Assembly (NCBI RefSeq): GCF_015350975.1
Contig: NZ_JADKRX010000003.1
Location: forward strand, 1-64,000
Origin: Curtobacterium sp. VKM Ac-1395
GTDB lineage: Bacteria > Actinomycetota > Actinomycetes > Actinomycetales > Microbacteriaceae
DNA: 64,000 nucleotides
Direction: 5' to 3'
Shown here: positions 26,818 through 37,484 of the stretch, piece after piece
Position numbering within the stretch: position 1 is the first letter of the stretch
Layout: each line of letters begins with the position of its first letter
Position numbers and translations under genes: made by a program
Notes under the pieces: generated by a model
Database searches by the model: none
The model's input: the letters and a program-made list of their open reading frames with translations, nothing else
What the model was told of the DNA's origin: nothing

Positions 26818-28553
26818 CAGCTGTCCTTCCCGTTCGACGCGCCGCCGTTGCCGGCCTTGCGCTCCGCGATGGTCTGTCGTCGCTGTGCCTCACCGGCACT
26901 GCGCTGCCGCTTGCCGTCCACGACCGGCGCGCGGAACTGTGCGCGACCGCGGTAGACCGCGCCGAGGGCCGCCGGGTCGAGCCCGGAGAACCGGTGCCCC
27001 TCGTTGAAGAAGCGACGGCGGGAGATGAGCTGGAGCATCGGGTGGGTGAAGAGGATCACGACCACGATGTCGATGAGCGTCGTGAGGAGCAGCGTGAACG
27101 CGAAGCCCTTCACGTCGCTGACCGCGAGGACGTAGAGCACGATCGCGGCGAGGAAGTTGATCGAGTCGGACGCGATGATCGTGCGGAAGGCTCGCTTCCA
27201 CCCCGACTCGACGGCACCCTCGAGGGCCCGTCCGTCGCGGAGTTCGTCGCGGATGCGCTCGAAGTACACGATGAAGGAGTCCGCCGTGATGCCGATCGCG
27301 ACGATCAGACCGGCGACACCTGCCAGCGACAGGCGGTAGTCGACGCGCCAGGACATGATCGCGATGACCAGGTACGTCAGGGCGGCGGCCACACCGAGGG
27401 ACAGGACCGTCACGAATGCGAGGGCTCGGTACTGGATCACCGAGTAGATGATCACCAGGATCAGACCGATCAGCCCGGCGACGAGGCCGCCGATGAGCTG
27501 TGCGGTGCCGAGCGTCGCCGAGATGTTCTCGTTCGACTGCACCTGGAAGTTGATCGGCAGCGCACCGTACTTGAGCTGGTCAGCCAGGGTCTTGGCGGAC
27601 TCCGACGTGAAGTTGCCGCTGATCTGCGCCTTGCCGTTCGTGATCGCGACGTTCGTCGTCGGCGCGGTGATCACGTTGCCGTCGAGGACGATCGCGAACT
27701 GGTTCTGCGGCTGCTGGAGCGACACGAGACGGTTGGTGACCGTGCGGAAGTCCTTGGTGCCGGCGCCGTTGAACGTCAGGTTGACGGCCCACTCGCCCGT
27801 GGTGGTGCCCTGTGAGCTCGTGGCGAGGCCCGAGGTGGCGTTCGAGATGTCCGCACCGGAGACCTCGACCGGGCCGAGGATGTACTTGCCGGCACCGTCT
27901 GCGTCGCAGGTGACGAGCGGCTCGTCGTCCGGCGCCGTCGTGACGTCGTCCGGGGCCTTGCAGTTGTAGTTCGTGAAGAGGTCCTGCAGCTTCGGCGTCA
28001 CCCACGCGAGGTCGCTCGCGTTCGACGGCTTCGTGCTCGGGGTGGCCTCGAGGGACGCGGGCGGCGAGTACGGCGTCGGCGACGCGCTCGACCCGGAGTC
28101 CCCGCCGACCGAGGTGTTCGCTGCGGCCTCGGTGTAGAGCACCGGACGGAAGGTCAGCTTGGCTGCCGCTTCGATGCGCTGGATCGTCTGCTGGTCCGGC
28201 TTGCCCGGGATCGAGACGACGATGTTGTTGGCGCCCTGGGTGTTGATCTCGGACTCCGAGACACCGGTGGCGTCGATGCGCTGGCGGATGATGTTCACCG
28301 CCTGCTGCAGCTGCTGCGAGGTGACGGATCCACCCTCGGTGTTCTGCGCCGCCAGGGTCAGCTGAGTGCCGCCCTGCAGGTCGAGGGCGAGCTCGGGGAC
28401 CCAGCTCGCGCCCTCGTACCACTTGCCCGTGTCGTCCTTGCTGGTGGCCGCGAGGATCGACGCGGCCGTGTTCAGGCCGGCGAGGATCGCGATCAGGATC
28501 ACCAACCAGGTGAGCGAGCGCAGCGCCTTCTTGACGGGTGTCGATCGTGCCAC
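26817..28553 (-). CDS. secD: Protein translocase subunit SecD
   Basis: 578-aa RND-type subunit. LALDLQGGTQLTL follows the first membrane segment, a large extracytoplasmic domain contains a low-complexity insert (about residues 145-190), and GITADSFIVYFERIRDELR lies in the transmembrane part. Start GTG 28553. The cytosolic C-terminal tail (about 50 residues) is longer than in E. coli and basic. Confidence 0.96.
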   Translation of the reverse strand: MARSTPVKKALRSLTWLVILIAILAGLNTAASILAATSKDDTGKWYEGASWVPELALDLQGGTQLTLAAQNTEGGSVTSQQLQQAVNIIRQRIDATGVSESEINTQGANNIVVSIPGKPDQQTIQRIEAAAKLTFRPVLYTEAAANTSVGGDSGSSASPTPYSPPASLEATPSTKPSNASDLAWVTPKLQDLFTNYNCKAPDDVTTAPDDEPLVTCDADGAGKYILGPVEVSGADISNATSGLATSSQGTTTGEWAVNLTFNGAGTKDFRTVTNRLVSLQQPQNQFAIVLDGNVITAPTTNVAITNGKAQISGNFTSESAKTLADQLKYGALPINFQVQSNENISATLGTAQLIGGLVAGLIGLILVIIYSVIQYRALAFVTVLSLGVAAALTYLVIAIMSWRVDYRLSLAGVAGLIVAIGITADSFIVYFERIRDELRDGRALEGAVESGWKRAFRTIIASDSINFLAAIVLYVLAVSDVKGFAFTLLLTTLIDIVVVILFTHPMLQLISRRRFFNEGHRFSGLDPAALGAVYRGRAQFRAPVVDGKRQRSAGEAQRRQTIAERKAGNGGASNGKDS

Positions 28554-28578
28554 CGGTCGTCTCGTCTTTCTGTCAGGA

Positions 28579-28601
28579 CCGTCGGCGGTGTGCGCCGACG
28601 G
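28579..28601. other. Hairpin between yajC and secD
   Basis: CCGTCGGCG at 28579-28587 pairs with 28593-28601 around a 5-base loop, inside the 95-base gap between yajC and secD. It may tune expression of the downstream genes; no T tract, so it is unlikely to be a full terminator. Confidence 0.45.
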
Positions 28602-28648
28602 AAGAGTGTCGCCACCGGGTCACGGTCGTGTCCCGGTGCCCGAGGGGT

Positions 28649-29038
28649 TCAGTCCTCGGTCTTGCGCTTCGCCTGCTCGGCGTCGTCCGCACGCTCGCCG
28701 TAGATCGGCTCACCGTTGAGTTCGGTGACGTGCTTCGGCTCGTCGTCGGTGGTGGTCGTCGTCGTCTCGATGTCCGAGGCGGCGTCGTCGACGACGCGGG
28801 AGAGCGTCTGACGGTGCACGGTGACGACGGTCCCGGGGGCGATCTCGACGTCGGCGGTGACCTTCTCGTCGTCGACGGAGAGCAGCGTGCCGTACAGGCC
28901 GAAGGACAGCATCACGCGAGCACCCGGCACCATCTTGGTGGCGAGCTCGCCCTGCTGCTTCTTGCGCTTGCGGCTGTTGTAGAACATGAAGGCCGCGAAC
29001 GCCACGACGATGACGATGAGGATGACTTCTTGACCCAT
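28649..29038 (-). CDS. yajC: Preprotein translocase accessory subunit YajC
   Basis: 129-aa protein with one N-terminal membrane segment (ILIVIVVAFAAFMFYNSRKRK) and the YajC domain (KMVPGARVMLSFGLYGTLLS). The acidic, Thr-rich C-terminal tail of about 45 residues is typical of actinobacterial YajC. Forms SecDF-YajC with the next two genes. GAGAAGG precedes the ATG. Confidence 0.95.
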   Translation of the reverse strand: MGQEVILIVIVVAFAAFMFYNSRKRKKQQGELATKMVPGARVMLSFGLYGTLLSVDDEKVTADVEIAPGTVVTVHRQTLSRVVDDAASDIETTTTTTDDEPKHVTELNGEPIYGERADDAEQAKRKTED

Positions 29039-29132
29039 GGTTGCATTGCCTTCTCTGGTATTTCGGTTTCGGGCCGTAGCAGTCTAGGGCACCGGGCTGT
29101 GGCTGGCGTCGCGGCCGGTTGACGGGCCGGGA

Positions 29133-30170
29133 CTACTCGTCGTCGAACAGCCCCGGGAGGGCCGAGGCGCCCGGTTGTCCGGGCGTGAGACCGAGGTGAC
29201 GCCAGGCCGACGGGGTCGCGATGCGCCCGCGTGGCGTCCTGGTGACGAGCCCGATCCGGACGAGGAAGGGCTCCACGACGGACTCGATGGTCTCGGACTC
29301 CTCGCCCACGGAGACGGCGAGGGTGTTCAACCCGACCGGTCCCCCGTCGAAGCGGGTCAGCATGGTCTCGAGCACGGCACGGTCGAGCCGGTCGAGCCCG
29401 AACTCGTCCACGTCGTACAGCTCGAGCGCGCCCTGGACCGCGGCCATGCCGTCCCCGGTGGCGTGCACGAGCTCGTAGTCGCGGACACGGCGCAGCAGAC
29501 GGTTCGCGATGCGCGGTGTCCCACGCGACCGACCGGCGATCTCGCGCAGGGCGAAGCGGTCGAAGTCCAGGCCGAGCAGGTGTGCCGCACGGATGAGGAC
29601 CTGCTCGAGCTCGTCACGCTCGTAGAACTCGAGGTGCGCGGTGAAGCCGAAGCGGTCCCGCAGCGGGTTCGGCAGCAGCCCGGCACGGGTGGTGGCACCG
29701 ACGAGGGTGAACGGCGCGAGGTCGAGCGGGATGCTCGTCGCCCCGGCGCCCTTGCCCACCATGACGTCGATGCGGAAGTCCTCCATCGCCAGGTAGAGCA
29801 TCTCCTCCGCCGAACGCGCCATGCGGTGGATCTCGTCGATGAACAGGACCTCGCCCGGCATCAGGGACGAGAGCACCGCGGCGAGGTCGCCGGCGTGCTG
29901 GATCGCGGGGCCGCTCGACATCCGGAGCGGTCGTCCGGACTCGTGGGCGACGATCATCGCGAGGGTGGTCTTGCCGAGGCCGGGAGGACCCGCCATCAGG
30001 ATGTGGTCCGGCGTGCGGTCCTGCATCGCTGCGGCCTTGAGCAGCAGGTCGAGCTGCCCGCGGACCTTGCGCTGCCCGACGAACTCGGCCAGGGACTTGG
30101 GTCGGAGGGCGCCCTCGAAGGCGAGTTCCTCGGGTGACTGGGCGTCGGCCGCGGTGATGCCGCCGCTCAT
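29133..30170 (-). CDS. ruvB: Holliday junction branch migration ATPase RuvB
   Basis: 345-aa AAA+ motor with Walker [12 protein letters not shown], Walker [10 protein letters not shown] and sensor region GATTRAG, plus the C-terminal winged-helix. Drives branch migration with RuvA. Overlaps ruvA as ATGA. Confidence 0.98.
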   Translation of the reverse strand: MSGGITAADAQSPEELAFEGALRPKSLAEFVGQRKVRGQLDLLLKAAAMQDRTPDHILMAGPPGLGKTTLAMIVAHESGRPLRMSSGPAIQHAGDLAAVLSSLMPGEVLFIDEIHRMARSAEEMLYLAMEDFRIDVMVGKGAGATSIPLDLAPFTLVGATTRAGLLPNPLRDRFGFTAHLEFYERDELEQVLIRAAHLLGLDFDRFALREIAGRSRGTPRIANRLLRRVRDYELVHATGDGMAAVQGALELYDVDEFGLDRLDRAVLETMLTRFDGGPVGLNTLAVSVGEESETIESVVEPFLVRIGLVTRTPRGRIATPSAWRHLGLTPGQPGASALPGLFDDE

Positions 30171-30787
30171 CGAGCGGCCCCGGTGGGCCGGAGGGCACCC
30201 AGCGCTGCACGGAGGAGCGCCTGGGTGCCCATCGCCGCCACGCCGGGCTCGGTGGCGATCGTGTCGTCGACGGCCGTGCGAGCGGTGTCCTCACGCCAGC
30301 CGAGCCCGACGAGCGCGGTGACGACGTCCTCCGATGCCGGGTGCGCGACCCCGCCACGGGCGCCGGTGGGGGCGGTGGACGTCTCGAAGGGGACGAGCTT
30401 GCCCGAGAGCGCGACGATGATGAGCTTGGCGGTCTTGGGCCCGATGCCGGACACCTTGCGGAACGCGCCGTCGTCGTCCTTCGCCACGGCGTTCGCGATC
30501 TGCGCCGGGTCCATCTGCCCGAGGACGCCGAGCGCCGACTTCGGTCCGACGCCGGACACGCTGCGCAGCAGGTCGAACACGCGGAGGGCGTCCGTGGACT
30601 CGAAGCCGAAGAGCAGGTGCTCGTCCTCCCTGACGATCATCGCGGTGCGCAGGAAGACCTCTGCCCCGTGGCGGAGCGTCAGCGCGTGCGCCGGCGTGAC
30701 GGTGACGAGGTAGCCGACCCCCGCGCACTCGACCACGACGCTCGAACCGGCGATGTCGATGCAGGTTCCCCGGAGACTCGCGATCAT
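30167..30787 (-). CDS. ruvA: Holliday junction binding protein RuvA
   Basis: 206-aa tetramerising DNA-junction protein. N-terminal OB-fold (MIASLRGT), helix-hairpin-helix segments ([29 protein letters not shown]), and C-terminal RuvB-binding domain ([11 protein letters not shown]). Overlaps both ruvC and ruvB by 4 bases. Confidence 0.97.
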   Translation of the reverse strand: MIASLRGTCIDIAGSSVVVECAGVGYLVTVTPAHALTLRHGAEVFLRTAMIVREDEHLLFGFESTDALRVFDLLRSVSGVGPKSALGVLGQMDPAQIANAVAKDDDGAFRKVSGIGPKTAKLIIVALSGKLVPFETSTAPTGARGGVAHPASEDVVTALVGLGWREDTARTAVDDTIATEPGVAAMGTQALLRAALGALRPTGAAR

Positions 30788-31449
30788 GCCCCGAGCCTAG
30801 GGGCAGCGGCCGACGACGACGCGCGCCGCGCTGCGGCCTCGGCACGCTGGAGCGGTGAGGTGGCGCGGCTGATCGGCGACGCCGCACTGCGGCCGGTGGT
30901 GCCGGCCTGTGCGTCCCTCCACGCACGCTGCGCCGGGGTGAGGGTCCCGGTGCCGGTGCTCACCGCGTCGGGCGCGCCGAGCCTCCAGGCATGGCACACG
31001 GCCAGCGCGAGCGCGTCGGCCGCGTCGGCCGGCTTCGGGGCCTCTGCGAGTCCGAGCACGCGCGCGATCATCGCCTGCACCTGCCGCTTGTCGGCGTTGC
31101 CGTAGCCCGTGACGGCCGCCTTGACCTCGGACGGGGTGTGCAGGCCGACCGGGATGCCGCGGACGGCCGCTGCGTGCAGGGCGAGTCCGGCTGCCTGGGC
31201 GGTCCCCATCACCGTGCGGACGTTCGCCTGCGCGAAGACGCGCTCGACGGCGACGGCGTCCGGGTGGTGGGCCTCGATCTGCTCCGCGATGCCCGAGGCG
31301 ATCAGCACCAGGCGCTGTTCGAGCGCCATGTCCGCCGGGGTGCGCACGACCGTGACGTGCACCAGGCGGGCGCGCCGGTCCGGGGTGACCTCGACCACCC
31401 CGACACCGCAGCGGGTGAGCCCGGGGTCCACCCCGAGCACGCGGAGCAC
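30784..31449 (-). CDS. ruvC: Holliday junction resolvase RuvC
   Basis: 221-aa endonuclease with RNase H fold. Acidic catalytic residues are in [18 protein letters not shown] and [10 protein letters not shown]. Start is GTG 31449, four bases after the yebC stop. The C-terminal 50 residues beyond the usual RuvC domain are Ala/Arg/Ser-rich. The 11-base word lies in the coding sequence at 30978-30988. Confidence 0.96.
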   Translation of the reverse strand: MLRVLGVDPGLTRCGVGVVEVTPDRRARLVHVTVVRTPADMALEQRLVLIASGIAEQIEAHHPDAVAVERVFAQANVRTVMGTAQAAGLALHAAAVRGIPVGLHTPSEVKAAVTGYGNADKRQVQAMIARVLGLAEAPKPADAADALALAVCHAWRLGAPDAVSTGTGTLTPAQRAWRDAQAGTTGRSAASPISRATSPLQRAEAAARRASSSAAAPRLGA

Positions 31450-31453
31450 CGGC

Positions 31454-32218
31454 TCAGTCCTCGTCCTCGTCGAGCTCGGCCTGGACGTCGGCGGGGACGT
31501 CGAAGTTCGCGTAGACGTTCTGCACGTCGTCGCTGTCCTCGAGCGCGTCGATCAACCGGAACACCTTGCGGGCGGTCTCGGCGTCGACGGGGACCTTGAG
31601 GCCGGGGACGAACTCGGCGTCGGCGGAGTCGTAGTCGATGCCGGCGTCCTGCAGCGCGGTGCGTGCTGCGACGAGGTCGCTGGCTTCGGTGATGACCTCG
31701 AAGCCACCGCCCTGGTCGATGACGTCCTCGACACCGGCGTCGAGCACGGCCGTCATGACGTCGTCCTCGGTCAGGCCGTCGGTCTTGGTGACGGAGATGA
31801 CGCCCTTGCGCGCGAAGTTGTAGGCGACGCTGCCCGGGTCGGCCATGGTGCCGCCGTTCCGCGACATCGCGGTGCGGACCTCGGCAGCAGCACGGTTCTT
31901 GTTGTCCGTCAGGCACTCGATCAGCATCGCGACGCCGTTCGGGGCGTAGCCCTCGTACATGATGGTCGTGTACTCGATCGACTCACCGGTCAGGCCGGCA
32001 CCACGCTTGACGGCGCGGTCGATGTTGTCGTTCGGCACCGAGGTCTTCTTGGCCTTCTGGATGGCGTCGACCAGGGTCGGGTTGCCCGACAGGTCGGCAC
32101 CGCCCATCTTCGCGGCGACCTCGATGTTCTTGATGAGCTTGGCGAACGACTTCGCACGGCGGCCGTCGATGACGGCCTTCTTGTGCTTGGTGGTCGCCCA
32201 CTTGGAATGCCCGGACAC
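31454..32218 (-). CDS. yebC: YebC/PmpR family protein
   Basis: 254-aa protein opening with the near-invariant [13 protein letters not shown] and containing [16 protein letters not shown]. The family was long called transcriptional regulators; recent work shows several members act on ribosomes stalled at proline-rich sequences. Start GTG 32218 with AAGGAGA 5 bases upstream. First gene of yebC-ruvC-ruvA-ruvB; a -10 (TAAACT) lies about 35 bases upstream. Confidence 0.96.
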   Translation of the reverse strand: MSGHSKWATTKHKKAVIDGRRAKSFAKLIKNIEVAAKMGGADLSGNPTLVDAIQKAKKTSVPNDNIDRAVKRGAGLTGESIEYTTIMYEGYAPNGVAMLIECLTDNKNRAAAEVRTAMSRNGGTMADPGSVAYNFARKGVISVTKTDGLTEDDVMTAVLDAGVEDVIDQGGGFEVITEASDLVAARTALQDAGIDYDSADAEFVPGLKVPVDAETARKVFRLIDALEDSDDVQNVYANFDVPADVQAELDEDED

Positions 32219-32251
32219 GGTTCTCCTTGCGTCGTGCGGAAAGTCCCGATC

Positions 32252-32257
32252 AGTTTA
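32252..32257 (-). promoter_or_regulatory. -10 of the yebC-ruvCAB promoter
   Basis: TAAACT on the minus strand, the best -10 match in this stretch. The 11-base word (32263-32273) lies in the spacer just upstream. Confidence 0.5.
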
Positions 32258-32344
32258 CCGGCCGGGAGGCTCGGCGTGCGCCCGGCACGCAGGCCCTGTG
32301 GACAGGGGCTCACCCTGGGCGGCCTGTGGGGAACCGCCCGGGAC

Positions 32345-32515
32345 GGCGGGACACCGGTGTCGTGTCAGGGAGGCGCGGCACGACACCGGTGTTCGGGTGT
32401 GACGCCGCGGAATTCGGCGGTGTCCCGCCGGATCGCCGGTGTCCCGCCGGAACGCCGGTGTTCAGCTCAGCAGGCACGGCGACACGCATGGCGAGACGCC
32501 GGTGTCGTGCGGACG
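32345..32515. repeat. Palindromic and tandem GC repeats between pdxT and yebC
   Basis: ACACCGGTGTCGTG at 32351-32364 pairs exactly with 32379-32392 (14-bp stem). About 25 bases further on is an 18-base tandem repeat, GCCGGTGTCCCGCCGGAAC-like, three partial copies over 32416-32461, and ACGCCGGTGTCGTGCGG closes the block near 32500. Nothing coding is supported in the 311 bases between yebC and pdxT. Confidence 0.6.
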
Positions 32516-32529
32516 GGCGGACGCGCCGG

Positions 32530-33141
32530 TCAGGCGTGCCGGACGAGGTCGAGGAAGCGCCTGTGGAAGCGGTCCTCCCCTGCGACCTCCGGGTGGAAGG
32601 CGCTGGCGATGACGTTGCCCTGCTGCACCGCGACGACCTGGCCGTCGGACAGCGCCCCGAGGACGTGGACGTCGTCGCCGTGCTGCTCCACCACGGGTGC
32701 GCGGATGAACACCGCGTGCACCGGGGCCTCGCCAAGGTCGGGCATCGGGATGTCCGTCTCGAAGGAGTCGTTCTGACTGCCGAACGCGTTGCGCCGCACC
32801 GTGGTGTCGAGGACCCCGAGGGTCTGCTGCCCGCCGATCGCGTTGGTGATGCGCTCGCTCAGCATGATCATGCCGGCGCAGGTGCCGTAGGTGGGCAGCC
32901 CACCCTGGATCGCCTCGGCGAGGGGCTCCGCGACACCGAACGCCCGGGACAGCTTGTCCATGACGCTGGACTCGCCGCCGGGGATCACGACACCGTGCAG
33001 GCCCGCGATCTCCTCGGGACGGCGGAGCGGCACCACCTCGGCGCCGAGCTCCGTCAGCGAGGCGATGTGCTCGCGGAAGTCGCCCTGCAGCGCGAGCACC
33101 CCGATGCGGGGTGCCGCGCCCGTGGTCGGACTACCAGCCAC
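32530..33141 (-). CDS. pdxT: Glutaminase subunit of pyridoxal 5'-phosphate synthase
   Basis: 203-aa class I glutamine amidotransferase that feeds ammonia to PdxS. Triad Cys is in [10 protein letters not shown], and the His/Glu pair in [26 protein letters not shown] is typical. The GTG at 33141 is chosen: it gives the usual length and overlaps the pdxS stop by 11 bases. The longer frame to 33210 would overlap pdxS further. Confidence 0.93.
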   Translation of the reverse strand: MAGSPTTGAAPRIGVLALQGDFREHIASLTELGAEVVPLRRPEEIAGLHGVVIPGGESSVMDKLSRAFGVAEPLAEAIQGGLPTYGTCAGMIMLSERITNAIGGQQTLGVLDTTVRRNAFGSQNDSFETDIPMPDLGEAPVHAVFIRAPVVEQHGDDVHVLGALSDGQVVAVQQGNVIASAFHPEVAGEDRFHRRFLDLVRHA

Positions 33142-34057
33142 GCTCGGCGAGGCGGTGCGGTGCGGGGACGTCGGCGACGTTGATGCCGACCATCGCCTCT
33201 CCCAGACCACGCGAGACCTCGGCGATGACCTTGGGGTCGTCGTGGAAGGTCACGGCCTTGACGATGGCGGCGGCACGCTTGGCGGGGTCGCCGGACTTGA
33301 AGATGCCGGAGCCGACGAAGACGCCGTCCGCGCCGAGCTGCATCATCATCGCCGCGTCGGCCGGGGTGGCGACACCACCGGCGGTGAACAGGACGACGGG
33401 GAGGGTGCCGGTGCTGGCGACCTCCTTGACCACGTCGTACGGCGCCTGGAGCTCCTTGGCGGCGACGTAGAGCTCGTCGTCCTTCAGGTGGCGGAGCGCT
33501 GCGATCTCCTTGGCGATGGTGCGGATGTGGCGGGTGGCCTCGGACACGTCCCCGGTGCCGGCCTCGCCCTTGGAACGGATCATGGCCGCGCCCTCGGTGA
33601 TGCGACGGAGTGCTTCGCCGAGGTTCGTGGCGCCACAGACGAAGGGCGTCGTGAAGTTCCACTTGTCGATGTGGTTGACGTAGTCGGCCGGCGACAGGAC
33701 CTCGGACTCGTCGATGTAGTCGACGCCGAGTTCCTGCAGGACCTGGGCCTCGACGAAGTGACCGATGCGGGCCTTCGCCATGACGGGGATGGACACCGCG
33801 GCGATGATCTCCTCGATCATCGAGGGGTCCGACATGCGGGCCACGCCGCCCTGCGCACGGATGTCGGCGGGCACGCGCTCGAGTGCCATGACGGCGGTGG
33901 CGCCGGCTTCCTCGGCGATGCGGGCCTGATCGGCGTCGATGACGTCCATGATGACGCCGCCCTTGAGCATCTCCGCCAGACCGCGCTTCACGCGGGACGA
34001 TCCGGTGATGGAGGTGCCGGGAGTGCTGGTGTCGGTGGTGCTGGTGCTGTCGCTCAT
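33131..34057 (-). CDS. pdxS: Pyridoxal 5'-phosphate synthase subunit PdxS
   Basis: 308-aa barrel enzyme that makes vitamin B6 from ribose 5-phosphate, glyceraldehyde 3-phosphate and ammonia. [15 protein letters not shown], the lysine in [21 protein letters not shown] and [15 protein letters not shown] are all conserved. TAGGAT and a G-run lie 9 bases before the ATG, giving a very short leader. Confidence 0.98.
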   Translation of the reverse strand: MSDSTSTTDTSTPGTSITGSSRVKRGLAEMLKGGVIMDVIDADQARIAEEAGATAVMALERVPADIRAQGGVARMSDPSMIEEIIAAVSIPVMAKARIGHFVEAQVLQELGVDYIDESEVLSPADYVNHIDKWNFTTPFVCGATNLGEALRRITEGAAMIRSKGEAGTGDVSEATRHIRTIAKEIAALRHLKDDELYVAAKELQAPYDVVKEVASTGTLPVVLFTAGGVATPADAAMMMQLGADGVFVGSGIFKSGDPAKRAAAIVKAVTFHDDPKVIAEVSRGLGEAMVGINVADVPAPHRLAERGW

Positions 34058-34083
34058 GATGCCCCCATCCTAGTGCTGAGCGC

Positions 34084-34659
34084 TCAGGACTGCTGTGCGG
34101 ACCAGCCGTCCGCGACCAGTCGTCGGGTGTCCCCGAGCATCTGCGACATCGACTTCGTCCTGGCGATGACGGGGAAGAAGTTCGAGTCCGACTCCCACCG
34201 CGGCACGACGTGCTGGTGCAGGTGCGCAGCGACACCGGCGCCCGCGACCTCGCCCTGGTTCATGCCGATGTTGAAGCCGTCGCAGTGTGACACCTCCCGC
34301 AGGACGCGCATCGCGGTCTGGGTGAGCTCGCCGATCTCGCGGAGCTCCTCGGGGGTGGCTTCGTCGTAGAGCGGCACGTGCCGGTACGGGCAGACCAGCA
34401 GGTGGCCGTTGTTGTACGGGTACAGGTTGAGCAGCACGTAGGCGTGCTCGCCCCTGGCCACGATGAGGGCGTCCTCGTCGGACTTCCGCGGGGCCTCGCA
34501 GAACGGGCAGTCGTCCTTGTGCCCGCGGCCTTCGCCGGCCCGCCCGGAGTCGATGTACGCCATCCGGTGCGGGTTCCACAGGCGCTGGAAGGCATCCGGG
34601 ACCGCGGCCTGCGTGGCCGCGTCCCGGATGACCAGCCGGTCGTCCTCGGTGTCGGACAT
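34084..34659 (-). CDS. HIT family nucleotide hydrolase/phosphorylase
   Basis: 191-aa protein with the histidine triad in GVAAHLHQHVVPRW and the zinc-type CPFCEAPRK near the front. Its position between thrS and pdxS and its extra N-terminal arm match actinobacterial Ap4A phosphorylase-type HIT proteins (Rv2613c family knowledge). ATG overlaps the thrS stop. Confidence 0.9.
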   Translation of the reverse strand: MSDTEDDRLVIRDAATQAAVPDAFQRLWNPHRMAYIDSGRAGEGRGHKDDCPFCEAPRKSDEDALIVARGEHAYVLLNLYPYNNGHLLVCPYRHVPLYDEATPEELREIGELTQTAMRVLREVSHCDGFNIGMNQGEVAGAGVAAHLHQHVVPRWESDSNFFPVIARTKSMSQMLGDTRRLVADGWSAQQS

Positions 34660-36692
34660 CAGACCTGCGCGCGCTCGCGGATCGCGGTGAGGATGCGCTC
34701 GACCGCCTCGTCAACGGGCACGGCGTTGTCCTGGCGCCCGTCACGGAAGCGGAAGCTCACGGCGCCGGCGTCGCGGTCCTCGCCACCGGCGATCAGCTGG
34801 AACGGCACCTTCTGCTTGGTGTGCGTACGGATCTTCTTCTGCATCCGGTCGTCGGAGTGGTCGACCTCGGCGCGGACGCCCTCGGCACGGAGCTTGGCGA
34901 CGACCTCGTCGAGGTAGTCGCCGTACTCCTCAGCGACGGGGATCCCGACGACCTGGACCGGGGCGAGCCAGGCCGGGAAGGCACCGGCGTAGTGCTCGGT
35001 GAGGACGCCGAAGAAGCGCTCGATCGACCCGAACAGCGCACGGTGGATCATCACGGGGCGCTGGCGGGTGCCGTCGGCGGCGGCGTACTCGATGCCGAAG
35101 CGCTCCGGCAGGTTGAAGTCGAGCTGGACGGTGGACATCTGCCAGGTGCGGCCGATGGCGTCACGGGCCTGCACGGAGATCTTCGGGCCGTAGAACGCCG
35201 CACCCGCGGGGTCCGGCACGAGCTCGAGCCCGGACTCCTCCGCGACCTCGCGCAGGGTGTTGGTGGCTTCCTCCCAGACGTCGTCGTCGCCGACGTACTT
35301 CTCCGGGTCCTTCGTCGACAGCTCGAGGTAGAAGTCGTCGAGGCCGTAGTCACGGAGCAGCGACAGCACGAACTCGAGGGTCGTGGTGAGCTCCTCCTTC
35401 ATCTTCTCCTTGGTGGTGAAGATGTGGGCGTCGTCCTGGGTCATGCCACGGACGCGGGTGAGGCCGTGGATGACGCCGGACTTCTCGTTGCGGTAGACCG
35501 TGCCGAACTCGAACATGCGGAGCGGCAGGTCGCGGTAGGACCGGGGCTGCGAGCGGTACGCCAGGATGTGCATCGGGCAGTTCATCGGCTTGAGGTAGTA
35601 GTCGGCACCCTGGCGGGTGACGTTGCCGTCCTCGTCCGTGGCCTGGTCCATGTGCATGGCCGGGAACATGCCGTCCTTGTACCAGCCGAGGTGCCCGGAC
35701 TGCTCGAACAGGTCGCCCTTGGTGATGTGCGGCGTGTAGACGAACGAGTAGCCGTTCTGCTCGTGCCGACGGCGCGAGTAGTCCTCCATCTCACGACGGA
35801 TGATGCCGCCCTTGGGGTGGAAGATCGCCAGTCCCGAGCCGATCTCGTCCGGGAACGAGAACAGGTCGAGCTCGGCGCCGAGCTTGCGGTGGTCGCGCTT
35901 GGCGGCTTCCTCGAGTCGCACCAGGTACGCCTTGAGCTGGTCCTTGTCGGGCCACGCGGTGCCGTAGATCCGCTGCAGCTGCGGGTTCTTCTCGGAGCCG
36001 CGCCAGTAGGCGGCCGCGACGCGCATCAGCTTGGCGGCGTTGCCGATCCACCGGGTGTGCGGCACGTGCGGGCCACGGCAGAGGTCCTGCCAGACGACGT
36101 CGCCGGACTTCGGGTCGACGTTCTCGTAGACCGTGAGTTCGCCGGCACCGACCTCGACGCTCTCGCCGGAGTCGCCGTCGGCTGCGGCACCCTTGAGCCC
36201 GATGAGCTCCTGCTTGTAGGGCTCCCCCGCCATCAGCTCGCGGGCTTCGTCGTCCGTCACGACCCGGCGACGGAAGCGCTGGGCCTGCTTGACGATGCGG
36301 TCCATGCCCTTCTCGATGGCCTTGAGGTCCTCGGGCGTGAAGGGCTCGGCGACGTCGAAGTCGTAGTAGAAGCCGTCGGTGACGGGCGGGCCGATCCCGA
36401 GCTTGGCGTCCGGGTTGATCTGCTGGACGGCCTGCGCGAGCACGTGCGCGGCCGAGTGGCGGAGGATGTCGAGCCCGTCCTGCTCGTCGAGGGTGACGGG
36501 CTCGGCGGTCTGGCCGTCCTGCACCTCGGCGGCGAGGTCCTTGAGAACGCCGTCGACACGGATCGCGACGACACCGCGGACACCGTCGAAGAGCTCGGTG
36601 CCCGTCGTGGTCGTCGTCGCGGTGCGGGGCTCGGGTGCCTGGGGCACGTCTGCGGGCTGGCCGGCTTCCGGCGATGCGACTGACTCGGTCAC
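34659..36692 (-). CDS. thrS: Threonyl-tRNA synthetase
   Basis: 677-aa class II synthetase. N-terminal TGS-type domain, editing domain with HSAAH, catalytic core with [20 protein letters not shown] and [12 protein letters not shown] C-terminal anticodon domain. Start GTG 36692 has GAGGAG at good spacing; the frame open to 36932 has no conserved residues. TAGTCT about 35 bases upstream is the likely -10. No T-box leader can be seen in the short leader. Confidence 0.97.
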   Translation of the reverse strand: MTESVASPEAGQPADVPQAPEPRTATTTTTGTELFDGVRGVVAIRVDGVLKDLAAEVQDGQTAEPVTLDEQDGLDILRHSAAHVLAQAVQQINPDAKLGIGPPVTDGFYYDFDVAEPFTPEDLKAIEKGMDRIVKQAQRFRRRVVTDDEARELMAGEPYKQELIGLKGAAADGDSGESVEVGAGELTVYENVDPKSGDVVWQDLCRGPHVPHTRWIGNAAKLMRVAAAYWRGSEKNPQLQRIYGTAWPDKDQLKAYLVRLEEAAKRDHRKLGAELDLFSFPDEIGSGLAIFHPKGGIIRREMEDYSRRRHEQNGYSFVYTPHITKGDLFEQSGHLGWYKDGMFPAMHMDQATDEDGNVTRQGADYYLKPMNCPMHILAYRSQPRSYRDLPLRMFEFGTVYRNEKSGVIHGLTRVRGMTQDDAHIFTTKEKMKEELTTTLEFVLSLLRDYGLDDFYLELSTKDPEKYVGDDDVWEEATNTLREVAEESGLELVPDPAGAAFYGPKISVQARDAIGRTWQMSTVQLDFNLPERFGIEYAAADGTRQRPVMIHRALFGSIERFFGVLTEHYAGAFPAWLAPVQVVGIPVAEEYGDYLDEVVAKLRAEGVRAEVDHSDDRMQKKIRTHTKQKVPFQLIAGGEDRDAGAVSFRFRDGRQDNAVPVDEAVERILTAIRERAQV

Positions 36693-36780
36693 GATGGTGG
36701 GACTCCTCGGTAGGAACGGTTCGTCAAGACTAGTGCGCGAGCGGGCGCCACCAGGTCTGGCCCGGAGGCGTCGGCGCGAC

Positions 36781-37323
36781 TCAGGCGGGGACGGCGCCGA
36801 GCGTGGTGACGGGCAGGCGCGTCTCGAGCCGTTCGCGGCCGGCGAGCCCGTCGAGCTCGAGCAGGGCGGCGAACCCGATCGCCTCGTACCCGGCACGCTC
36901 GAGCAGCGTGATGGTGGCAGCACCGGTGCCACCGGTCGCGAGCACGTCGTCGACGACCAGCACGCGGGTGCCCGCCGGGAGCTGCGCGGGACGGAGCTCG
37001 AGTTCGGCCTCGCCGTACTCGAGCGCGTACTGCTCGCTGAGCACCTCGCCGGGGAGCTTGCCGGCCTTGCGGACCGTCAGGACGCCGACCTGGTGCTGCG
37101 CCGCGATGCCGCCGGCGAGCGCGAACCCGCGGGCCTCGATCCCGGCGACGACGGCGAACCCGCCGCCGACCGCGAAGGGCGCCGCGAGCGCTTCGCACAC
37201 CCGGCCGAACGCGACGGCGTCGGCGAACACCGGGGTGACGTCGCGGAACAGGATGCCGGGCTTCGGGAAGTCCGGCACGATCGCCGTGAGTCGCTGGACG
37301 AGGTCGGACGCGGTTTCGGTCAT
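36781..37323 (-). CDS. apt: Adenine phosphoribosyltransferase
   Basis: 180-aa purine salvage enzyme. [14 protein letters not shown] at the front and the PRPP loop [13 protein letters not shown] are diagnostic, with [11 protein letters not shown] between. ATG 37323 is supported by TACGGT (37330-37335, minus strand) 6 bases upstream, a leaderless start. Confidence 0.95.
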   Translation of the reverse strand: MTETASDLVQRLTAIVPDFPKPGILFRDVTPVFADAVAFGRVCEALAAPFAVGGGFAVVAGIEARGFALAGGIAAQHQVGVLTVRKAGKLPGEVLSEQYALEYGEAELELRPAQLPAGTRVLVVDDVLATGGTGAATITLLERAGYEAIGFAALLELDGLAGRERLETRLPVTTLGAVPA

Positions 37324-37329
37324 GCACCA

Positions 37330-37335
37330 ACCGTA
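37330..37335 (-). promoter_or_regulatory. -10 of a leaderless apt promoter
   Basis: TACGGT, 6 bases before the apt ATG on the minus strand. Confidence 0.5.
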
Positions 37336-37484
37336 CGGTCCGCACGGCCCTTGTCCGGACACTGCCCGCACGGTCAACCCCCGCGTTCTGGTCCTGGCCG
37401 ACGACCCGTTGCTCGGGGTCCCCTGGACCGGTCGGGACACGGGCGCACCGGGCGCCCGCCGACAGGGACAGGGGATGCGACACC

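Noticed and set aside
36693..36780. T-box riboswitch upstream of thrS
   Set aside because: The leader is only about 30 bases from the likely start, too short for a T-box, and no T-box consensus is present.
37324..37484. CebR-type cellulose operator before the GH6 gene
   Set aside because: I looked for a TGGGAGCGCTCCCA-like palindrome and did not find one.
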